Below, in pieces: positions 1 through 5,020 of a DNA stretch of 5,020 nt. The DNA is from Acidobacteriota bacterium. GTDB lineage: Bacteria; Acidobacteriota; Polarisedimenticolia; Gp22-AA2. How positions within the stretch are numbered: position 1 is the stretch's first letter; each line of letters begins with the position of its first letter. Made by a program: the position numbers and the translations under genes. The stretch is from assembly GCA_027297005.1 (NCBI GenBank), contig JAPUIN010000231.1:1-5020 (forward strand), in the 5' to 3' direction. The notes under the pieces were generated by a model. It saw nothing but the letters and a program-made list of their open reading frames with translations, ran no database searches and had not been told where the DNA came from.

Positions 1-1571
1 TCGGGCCGGCGCTCGACCCCGATCGGATAGCCGACCCGGCCCGGTTCTTCGCGTTTCGATTCGTCGCCGTCGAGGATCCCCTCTTCCGGGTGGGAGCCGG
101 GCTGGTCGACGCGGAGCGTCACCATCGAGCGCACGACGGTCCGGCCATCCCCATTGAGATCGTGGGTGAATCCGACCTGCGGCACGAGGTAGCCGGCGTT
201 CTCCGTGAAGCTGCCGTGGTAACCGACGCCGTAGTTGAGCATGATCCGTTCCGCGACACGCCAGTCATCTGCCGCGTACAGGCTCACGCCGCTGCCGCGC
301 ACGCCCCCCTCGAGCAAGGGCTCCCTCGGCGACCCATACAGCAGGATGCTCCGGCCCCGGAGATCATGCTGGTAGTTCCTCGCGCGGACGCCGAATGCAA
401 GGTCGTGCGTGCCGGCACGGAGCGCCACTCCCGCACCCGCCTGCCACGCCCTGTCGACGGCTCCGTCGATTCGATCCGCCTCGAACGAGGCCGGCACGAT
501 CGCGCTCCCCGGCGCCGAAACCCCGGCCTGGCGGAAGATGCCGTCGACGAACAGCTTGGCGTTCCGGCCCAGCACGCGATCCCAGCGCGAGTGGAACCCG
601 ACGGTGCGCTGCTCCTGCTCGGTGAAGCGTCCCGCCTCGCCGTTTGATGCAACGCTGTACCTGCTGGTCCCGTACTCGATCCCCGCTGTCAGGTCATCGA
701 GATCGCCGAACCGGTAATCGAAACCCGCCGCGAACCGCTCCGTCTGACGATCGCGCCGCACGATCGAGGCGCGATCGAAATTGGCGGAGTTCTTTCCGGT
801 ACTACCGAGGATCCGCCAGGAGCCCCGCCCGCGGAGGTCACCACTCAGGGCCAGGGAGGTCTCACGGCCGGAGGTGTCGCCGACGCTGGCGGAGCCGCTT
901 CGGAAGGGATCTCCACCGCTAAATCGATGAACGAACTGACCGTCGATGGTTCGCGCCATGGCACCGAACCAGCTGTGCCGGCCCGTGGCGGTGGTCGCCA
1001 GCGGCGGGCTCCCCGACGGCGCGAGAGAAACTCCGACGGCATCATCACCATCGCCGCTCGACAGCTCCGCCAGCCCCTCCGTCGCGTCGACCGCACGCAG
1101 CACCCCGTTGGGCGACCGGCGGAGGATCCAGTTGAGACCCAGGTTCTGGCCGGGGGAACCGACCGGCAGATTGCCGAGTACGATGCCGGGTGATCGCTCG
1201 AGGGACAGATCGACGATGCCGCGGGCCTGCGTATTCACGGCCGTCAGCGTGAAGTCGTACCCCGGCTTGAACGCCGCCACCTCGTAATGGCCCCGGGGCA
1301 GATCGGCGATGAATCGGCCCTGCCTGCCCGTCTTGATGACGATCAGTCCATTCGCCACCCCGTGGCTGAAACGGTGATCCCCGCTGGGGGCGTTGCGATC
1401 CCTCTCGACCCGCCGGATATAGACGGTGGCATCGGCGATCCCCTCACCGCCGGCATCGATCACCCGGCCGACGAGGGTCGCCGGATCCGCAGCGTGGCAG
1501 ATGCCCGCAGCGCCCAGAACCACCAGGACCGCCGCGAGAGGCACGCGCCCGATGCGTATGAATGATCTCAT
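1..1571 (-). CDS. TonB-dependent-receptor-like outer-membrane protein with carboxypeptidase-regulatory-like N-terminal domain (3' end beyond window)
   Basis: The frame is open from an ATG at 1571 to the left edge, giving 523 residues without a stop; the C-terminus is outside the window. Residues 1-27 form a Sec signal peptide: basic start (MRSFIRIGR), hydrophobic core (PLAAVLVVLGAAG), cleavage near CHA/AD. Residues about 32-116 resemble the carboxypeptidase-regulatory-like beta-sandwich (LVGRVIDAGGEGIADATVY, then GRFIADLPRGHYEVAAFKPG). From about residue 190 the alternating pattern and many Gly/Tyr/Arg residues fit an outer-membrane beta-barrel. ADDWRVAERIMLNYGVGYHG (444-463) and the loop DLNGDGRTVVR (481-491) resemble barrel segments of Oar-like TonB-dependent receptors. 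I cannot find a normal plug domain or TonB box in the expected place. The role is probably uptake or surface binding; the substrate cannot be told. It lies 75 bases downstream of the glycosylase gene on the same strand, with an excellent ribosome site. Confidence 0.8.
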   Translation of the reverse strand, partial: MRSFIRIGRVPLAAVLVVLGAAGICHAADPATLVGRVIDAGGEGIADATVYIRRVERDRNAPSGDHRFSHGVANGLIVIKTGRQGRFIADLPRGHYEVAAFKPGYDFTLTAVNTQARGIVDLSLERSPGIVLGNLPVGSPGQNLGLNWILRRSPNGVLRAVDATEGLAELSSGDGDDAVGVSLAPSGSPPLATTATGRHSWFGAMARTIDGQFVHRFSGGDPFRSGSASVGDTSGRETSLALSGDLRGRGSWRILGSTGKNSANFDRASIVRRDRQTERFAAGFDYRFGDLDDLTAGIEYGTSRYSVASNGEAGRFTEQEQRTVGFHSRWDRVLGRNAKLFVDGIFRQAGVSAPGSAIVPASFEADRIDGAVDRAWQAGAGVALRAGTHDLAFGVRARNYQHDLRGRSILLYGSPREPLLEGGVRGSGVSLYAADDWRVAERIMLNYGVGYHGSFTENAGYLVPQVGFTHDLNGDGRTVVRSMVTLRVDQPGSHPEEGILDGDESKREEPGRVGYPIGVERRP

Positions 1572-1578
1572 GGGCCGC

Positions 1579-1584
1579 CCTCCT
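1579..1584 (-). promoter_or_regulatory. Ribosome binding site of the outer-membrane receptor gene
   Basis: On the minus strand this reads AGGAGG, a full match to the anti-Shine-Dalgarno sequence, seven bases before the ATG at 1571. It fixes the start of the receptor gene, which the signal peptide also supports. Confidence 0.85.
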
Positions 1585-1588
1585 GAAA

Positions 1589-1604
1589 ATCCAAATTTCT
1601 GGAT
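1589..1604 (-). repeat. Small inverted repeat in the receptor leader
   Basis: ATCCA and TGGAT arms of five bases enclose a six-base AT-rich loop just upstream of the Shine-Dalgarno sequence. A second short hairpin (CCGC arms, five-base loop) lies at 1614-1626. Both fall in the 75-base gap between the glycosylase stop and the receptor start. They could form weak leader structures, but stems of four to five bases are close to chance. Confidence 0.25.
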
Positions 1605-1646
1605 GAAGCCTCACCGCGTGAAGCGGATGCCTAGGATGAAAGCGGC

Positions 1647-2429
1647 TTAAACTAACCGAAACAGAGAGTTAAAGTCAATCAGCATACCCTCGGCGCGCTC
1701 CGGATTTCCGGATGCGACCGATCCGACCATCTGGATCCGCCGGGGTCCTGTCCCGCCCACCTGCCCGCGGGCGGGGAGGTGAGGTTCGAGCGGGCATCCG
1801 CTGCACAGCGCGCGACCCTTGCGGCAGTGCTCCCTGGCGACCCGGACGAGCAGCGCATGCCCCTCCTTGTAGACGCGCACGCTGCGGGGGAGGGCAAGCT
1901 CCAGCAGGTGCCGCACCTCCTCATAAGGTTCATCCCCCCGGATCAACCCGTGCCTGGCGAGGATTCTCCGGGTGTAGGCATCAACGACGAACACCCTCCT
2001 GCCGGCGGCGTAAAGGAGGATCGCATCAGCCGTCTCCGGCCCGATGCCGCGGACGGCGAGCAGTCTCGAACGCAGAGCCCGCACCGGAAGGCGAAGATAT
2101 CGCACCAGATTCCCACCCGTGGCAACAGCCACGTCCGCGAGGAACGCCCGCAGCGTGCGGGCTTTCTGCCGGTAAAACCCGGACGGACGGATCAGGCGGG
2201 CGATCCTTTCAGCCGGCATGGACTCCATGCGGCCCGGTGCGAGCAGACCTGCGCCCCGCAGGGCGTGAAGTGCCTTTTCGACGTTGGACCAGGCGACGTT
2301 CTGCGTGAGGATGGCGCCGACTATCACCTCGAATCGCGACCGCCCGGGCCACCACCCCTGCGGCCCGTATGCGCGCTCGAGGGACCGGTAATACGCCGGC
2401 AGGGCGGCGGCCCGGAGAGCCGGTCTCAC
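1647..2429 (-). CDS. Endonuclease III-superfamily (HhH-GPD) DNA glycosylase, MagIII-like
   Basis: Predicted base-excision-repair glycosylase of 260 residues from a GTG at 2429; an ATG at 2480 would give 277. Numbered from the GTG, the family signatures are WWPGRSRFEVIVGAILTQN (26-44), the helix-hairpin-helix LLAVRGIGPETADAI (123-137) and VVDAYTRR with the conserved catalytic Asp150. The position of the E. coli Nth catalytic lysine (Lys120) holds Glu132, so a lyase mechanism is unlikely. ETADAIL is the pattern I recall from monofunctional 3-methyladenine glycosylase MagIII. The iron-sulfur motif keeps Cys202-x6-Cys209-x2-Cys212, but the fourth position is Leu218. The last 40 or so residues are a Gly/Pro/Arg-rich tail with no family resemblance. 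GTG is preferred because it overlaps the upstream TGA as GTGA and leaves an N-terminus of MagIII-like length; the ATG has a GAGGA six bases upstream and is not excluded. Which damaged base is removed cannot be told. Confidence 0.88.
   Translation of the reverse strand: MRPALRAAALPAYYRSLERAYGPQGWWPGRSRFEVIVGAILTQNVAWSNVEKALHALRGAGLLAPGRMESMPAERIARLIRPSGFYRQKARTLRAFLADVAVATGGNLVRYLRLPVRALRSRLLAVRGIGPETADAILLYAAGRRVFVVDAYTRRILARHGLIRGDEPYEEVRHLLELALPRSVRVYKEGHALLVRVAREHCRKGRALCSGCPLEPHLPARGQVGGTGPRRIQMVGSVASGNPERAEGMLIDFNSLFRLV
1650..1678 (-). promoter_or_regulatory. Possible promoter for the receptor gene
   Basis: On the minus strand TTGACT (1678-1673, five of six to the sigma-70 -35 consensus) is followed after 17 bases by TTAGTT (1655-1650, three of six to the -10 consensus). 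The stretch is markedly more AT-rich than its surroundings and overlaps the last codons of the glycosylase gene. An imperfect inverted repeat (TTAAACT at 1647-1653, AGTTAA at 1667-1672) sits over it and could be an operator. The predicted leader would be about 70 bases. The weak -10 keeps confidence low, and sigma preference in this organism is unknown. Confidence 0.3.
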
Positions 2430-3436
2430 CGCGGTTCGAAGTGGGCGACTATTTGCAGGCGGTAGCGGAGGAGCGACCATCCCTCGTCCTCGCTGGAGGA
2501 TCGAACCTCGAGGTTAATCGTGCGTGGCTCGCCGGGTGCGATGACGGCCGTCTCGCGATGGTGGATCGGGTGGACGACTATCGGGTCGAGAGCCGAGACG
2601 CTGGCGACCTCTCCCTCCACCTCGATGACGGCCTGCAGGCGACCGGCCGAGAACAGTTCGGGAGCGATGCGGATTGTGAAGCGCTCGCGCCGGTATCGTT
2701 TCCCGGTCAGCTCCGATTCTGGCAGCGAGGCATTGAACGAGAAGGAATTGGTGGCTTCGCGCCCGATTCCAGTCGTGAGCACCTTCGACATCAGGATCTC
2801 GAAGGGACCTTCACCGTCGGCTCTCTCGATCGACAGTACGAAATCGATGCGCGGATCCTCCCTGGCCGCCGCGCCGGACGGGCGTGGCCCACACCGGACA
2901 CGAAGCGCCAGACGCCCCCCTGTAGCGGTCGATTGGTAGATCTCGATCAGGCGCTCCTCGTCCGCCCCGACCTGAAGTTTCATGATCTTCGTAGTGGGAG
3001 GCGGATTGCGTCCCGAGCGCGCGTTCGCGATGAGGCTCGAGATCCGCGCATTGATGAGCAGCTCGCAATCGCCGCGATCCTGCAGGTGGGCGGAGACACG
3101 TATCGTCAGCTCCAGGCTCTCAGTAGTCGGATCCCCCTCACGGCGGGATCGCAGCGTCGCCGACCTCCTGAGCACGCCGGCGTCACCTGGGAAAATGTCC
3201 GCAATCTCAGCGCCCAGGCTGCGCGTCCCCAGACCGTCGACGGCGATCGGCTCGATGCGAACCCTCAGCGCCACCCCCGGGAGCCGGTCCGGGTTTTGCC
3301 GGGCGGGAGTCGATGCCGTCTCTCGAACGGCAGGGTTGCCGGTCCCCGCGGTTGTGATCGCCGTCCACGCGTGAGGTGACGCGAGGATCAGGAGGAAGAG
3401 GAACCCGGAGAGGCTCCCGGGACCGATTGCGCCCAT
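2426..3436 (-). CDS. Secreted protein of unknown function with two related domains
   Basis: I do not recognise this 336-residue protein. The ATG at 3436 is chosen because it opens a hydrophobic export signal (GFLFLLILAS, likely cleavage after PHA at residue 23). The frame continues upstream to 3664, but that would run through gatC on the other strand. The n-region has no Lys or Arg, which is unusual for a signal peptide, and no clear Shine-Dalgarno precedes it. The mature part is rich in predicted beta strands with charged turns, with no membrane segment and no catalytic motif I can name. Residues about 55-181 and 197-330 look like two copies of one domain: IEP/IER at 61 and 203, TIRV/TIRI at 111 and 254, and ADEERLIEI/PGEPRTINLEV near 160 and 303, all about 142 residues apart. 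Two cysteines (124 and 182) are in the first copy only and could pair. The stop overlaps the next gene as GTGA. A periplasmic or surface adhesive or structural role is possible but unproven. Confidence 0.78.
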   Translation of the reverse strand: MGAIGPGSLSGFLFLLILASPHAWTAITTAGTGNPAVRETASTPARQNPDRLPGVALRVRIEPIAVDGLGTRSLGAEIADIFPGDAGVLRRSATLRSRREGDPTTESLELTIRVSAHLQDRGDCELLINARISSLIANARSGRNPPPTTKIMKLQVGADEERLIEIYQSTATGGRLALRVRCGPRPSGAAAREDPRIDFVLSIERADGEGPFEILMSKVLTTGIGREATNSFSFNASLPESELTGKRYRRERFTIRIAPELFSAGRLQAVIEVEGEVASVSALDPIVVHPIHHRETAVIAPGEPRTINLEVRSSSEDEGWSLLRYRLQIVAHFEPR

Positions 3437-3464
3437 GTGGCGCAGGCTATCACAGCGACCGTCC

Positions 3465-3470
3465 TGTATA
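3465..3470 (-). promoter_or_regulatory. Possible -10 element for the secreted-protein operon
   Basis: Reading leftward, TATACA occupies these positions (four to five matches to TATAAT, depending on register) inside the element that serves gatC in the other direction. Transcription would start about 20 bases before the ATG at 3436. The -35 at the right distance (TCCACG) matches poorly. Its main support is position: the divergent gap is only 66 bases and must hold both promoters unless the minus-strand promoter lies within gatC. Confidence 0.3.
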
Positions 3471-3472
3471 AT
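3467..3472 (+). promoter_or_regulatory. Promoter -10 element for gatCA
   Basis: A perfect TATAAT in an otherwise GC-rich 66-base gap between divergent genes, preceded directly by TG. The expected start of transcription, near 3479, leaves a leader of about 24 bases that carries the gatC ribosome site. No convincing -35 hexamer sits 16-18 bases upstream, so the call rests on the -10 and on position. Confidence 0.55.
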
Positions 3473-3490
3473 CCGACCGCACGCAGGCGT

Positions 3491-3497
3491 GGAGGAG
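3491..3497 (+). promoter_or_regulatory. Ribosome binding site that sets the gatC start at TTG
   Basis: GGAGGAG ends five bases before the TTG at 3503. It shows that translation starts at this TTG, not at the in-frame GTG at 3437. The GTG would add 22 residues without family resemblance and would place the TATAAT inside the gene. Confidence 0.8.
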
Positions 3498-3502
3498 TCC
3501 GC

Positions 3503-3790
3503 TTGTCGATCTCCCGCGACGACGTCCGTCGGATTGCACAGCTCGCCCACCTCGATCTCTCCGAGGAGGAGTACGATCTTTACGCCAAACAGCTGAGCTC
3601 GATCCTCGACTACGTGAAACAGCTCGATCGACTCAACACTTGCGGGATCGAACCGACAGCCCATATCGTCGCCACGTTCGACACCTTGCGCGGGGACGAG
3701 GTTCGCGGCTCGATCCCCCGGGACGATGCGCTGGCCAACGCCCCCGAATCGGCGGAGGGGCTGTTCAAGGTACCCCGAGTGATCGGGTGA
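3503..3790 (+). CDS. gatC: Asp-tRNA(Asn)/Glu-tRNA(Gln) amidotransferase subunit C
   Basis: GatC is the small non-catalytic subunit of cytoplasmic GatCAB. It wraps around the GatA-GatB interface and is needed to form a stable enzyme that converts mischarged Glu-tRNA(Gln) or Asp-tRNA(Asn) to the Gln or Asn form. The product is 95 residues, the usual family length. Visible family features are the N-terminal helix DDVRRIAQLAHLDLSEEE (6-23), a helix with LSSILDYVKQLDRL (31-44), the GIEPTAH segment (48-54), LRGDEV (62-67) and the C-terminal NAPE...GLFKVPRVI (79-94). It starts at TTG with a strong ribosome site. Its last codons overlap the gatA start, so the two are probably co-transcribed and translationally coupled. 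Confidence 0.95.
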   Translation: MSISRDDVRRIAQLAHLDLSEEEYDLYAKQLSSILDYVKQLDRLNTCGIEPTAHIVATFDTLRGDEVRGSIPRDDALANAPESAEGLFKVPRVIG

Positions 3791-5020
3791 AGGAGTTGCT
3801 CAACCGCACCGTCTCCGCGATCCGCGAGCTGGTCGTCTCGGGCCAGGCGAGCGCCGTCGAGATCTGCCGCGCCCACATCGAGCACGCCCGCGCGGTCGAG
3901 CCCCAGATCCAGGCCTGTCGCGCCATTCTCGAGAGGACCGCGCTCGAGGAGGCGAAGCGCATCGATGACGAGCGTCGCGCCGGCCGTCCGCTCGGCCCTC
4001 TCGCCGGGGTGCCGGTCGCGGTCAAGGACGTCCTCTGCACGCGGGGCGCACCGACCACATCCGGCTCGCGCATCCTCGAGAACTTCGTGCCGACGTACGA
4101 CGCCACCTGTGTCCGCCGGCTGCGCGAGGCGGGCGCGGTCATCATCTCCAAGACGAACCTCGACGAATTCGCCATGGGCTCATCCAGCGAAAACTCCGCC
4201 TTCGAGATCCCCTGCAATCCCTGGGACACGGGACGCGTCGCGGGCGGATCGAGCGGCGGATCCGCGGCCGCGGTGGCGGCGGGTGAGGTGCCCGTCTCCC
4301 TCGGCACCGACACCGGAGGGTCGATACGCCAGCCAGCCTCCTTCTGTGGTGTGCCCGGCATGAAGCCCTCCTACGGCCGCGTGTCGCGCTACGGTCTCGT
4401 CGCGTTCGCATCGTCCCTCGATCAGGTGGGGCCGATCGGCAGGACGGTGGCGGATGTCGCGCTGGTCCTCGGCGTGATCGCAGGCCGCGATCCGTGCGAC
4501 GCCACCTCGTCCTCAGTCCCGGTCCCCGATTACACGGCCGCCCTGTCCGGTGGCATCGAGGGGATGCGTCTCGGCGTGCCGACGGAATACTTCACAGGAG
4601 GGATCACCCGCGAGGTGGAGAGCGCGGTGCGGGCCGCTTTGCGCATCGCGGAAGGGAAGGGAGCATTTCTGGTTGAGATCTCGCTGCCCCACACCGAGTA
4701 CGCCGTACCGACCTACTACATCATCGCCACGGCCGAGGCGAGCAGCAATCTGGCCCGGTACGACGGCGTCCGATACGGTCACCGGGTGGCGGGAGCCCGC
4801 GATCTCTCCTCGATGTACTTCCAGTCGCGACGCGAGGGGTTCGGCCAGGAGGTTAAGCGCCGCATCATGCTCGGCACCTACGTGCTGTCGGCCGGGTACT
4901 ACGACGCCTACTATCTCAAGGGCCAGAAGGTGCGTACGATGATCCGCCGCGATTTCGAGGAGGCCTTCGAGAACGTCGATGCGATCCTCACCCCGACCTG
5001 CCCGACGCCCGCGTTCCGGA
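3787..5020 (+). CDS. gatA: Asp-tRNA(Asn)/Glu-tRNA(Gln) amidotransferase subunit A (3' end beyond window)
   Basis: GatA is the glutaminase subunit of GatCAB: it releases ammonia from glutamine (or asparagine), and the ammonia passes to GatB to amidate the mischarged tRNA. The first 411 residues are here; full-length GatA is about 485, so roughly 75 are missing. The amidase-signature Ser-cisSer-Lys triad is intact: Lys80 in GVPVAVKD, Ser155 in VAGGSSGGSAAAVAAG and nucleophile Ser179 in TDTGGSIRQPAS. Other family blocks are KTNLDEFAMGSSSENSAF (122-139), then GMKPSYGRVSRYGLVAFASS and DAILTPTCPTPAF near the edge. The GTG start shares bases with the gatC stop (GTGA) and has no strong ribosome site of its own, which suggests coupled translation. 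No defect is seen. gatB is not in the window. Confidence 0.97.
   Translation, partial: MKELLNRTVSAIRELVVSGQASAVEICRAHIEHARAVEPQIQACRAILERTALEEAKRIDDERRAGRPLGPLAGVPVAVKDVLCTRGAPTTSGSRILENFVPTYDATCVRRLREAGAVIISKTNLDEFAMGSSSENSAFEIPCNPWDTGRVAGGSSGGSAAAVAAGEVPVSLGTDTGGSIRQPASFCGVPGMKPSYGRVSRYGLVAFASSLDQVGPIGRTVADVALVLGVIAGRDPCDATSSSVPVPDYTAALSGGIEGMRLGVPTEYFTGGITREVESAVRAALRIAEGKGAFLVEISLPHTEYAVPTYYIIATAEASSNLARYDGVRYGHRVAGARDLSSMYFQSRREGFGQEVKRRIMLGTYVLSAGYYDAYYLKGQKVRTMIRRDFEEAFENVDAILTPTCPTPAFR

Noticed and set aside
90..1565. Several plus-strand frames (90-647, 409-717, 927-1193, 1287-1565)
   Set aside because: All lie opposite the continuous receptor frame, which has a signal peptide, domain motifs and a strong ribosome site.
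1752..1775. GC-rich inverted repeat (CCCGCC and GGCGGG arms, with palindrome GCCCGCGGGC) as a terminator
   Set aside because: It lies inside the glycosylase frame, has no T-run after it, and such repeats are common by chance at this GC content.
1779..2465. Plus-strand frame of 228 codons opposite the glycosylase
   Set aside because: It lies antisense to clear helix-hairpin-helix glycosylase motifs and has no recognisable sequence of its own.
2369..3379. Long plus-strand frame of 336 codons opposite the secreted protein
   Set aside because: It is antisense to a gene with a signal peptide and a logical operon position. Its product is rich in Arg, Asp and Pro with no recognisable domain, which is typical of mirror frames in GC-rich DNA.
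3437..3502. In-frame extension of gatC to a GTG at 3437, adding 22 residues
   Set aside because: The TTG at 3503 has GGAGGAG five bases upstream and gives the standard 95-residue GatC; the extension has no family resemblance and would contain the TATAAT promoter element.
3437..3664. N-terminal extension of the secreted protein to an ATG at 3664
   Set aside because: It would run antisense through half of gatC and would bury the export signal that begins at 3436.
1..5020. Search by eye for CRISPR arrays, tRNA or rRNA genes, insertion-sequence ends and long direct repeats
   Set aside because: None seen; the window is almost fully occupied by five coding regions.

Overview
This is a GC-rich bacterial window in which nearly every base is coding. 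The organism is Gram-negative: it carries an outer-membrane beta-barrel receptor with an N-terminal carboxypeptidase-regulatory-like domain. That architecture, the high GC, and the use of GatCAB with GTG and TTG starts fit Acidobacteriota or a similar GC-rich phylum. The phylum call is an inference and is weak.

Layout. Three genes lie on the minus strand, read from about 3436 down to the left edge: a secreted protein of unknown function (3436-2426), an endonuclease III-superfamily DNA glycosylase resembling MagIII (2429-1647), and the N-terminal 523 residues of a TonB-dependent-receptor-like outer-membrane protein (1571 to the edge). On the plus strand, diverging from the secreted-protein gene across a 66-base gap, are gatC (3503-3790) and gatA (3787 to the right edge). 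These encode two subunits of the Glu-tRNA(Gln)/Asp-tRNA(Asn) amidotransferase.

Gene coupling. Both close gene pairs (secreted protein/glycosylase and gatC/gatA) can be read as GTGA overlaps, where the GTG start of the second gene shares bases with the TGA stop of the first. The 66-base divergent gap contains a perfect TATAAT. Its near-symmetry could serve both directions. The receptor gene has a strong AGGAGG ribosome site and possibly its own promoter inside the AT-rich 3' end of the glycosylase gene.

The gat genes are ordinary housekeeping genes with all catalytic residues in place. The more unusual items are the secreted protein, which looks like two copies of a domain of about 142 residues; the glycosylase, which has Glu at the usual catalytic Lys position and only three of the four expected cluster cysteines; and the receptor-like protein, which has no recognisable plug domain. 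I do not see a clear new defence, mobile or regulatory system here.
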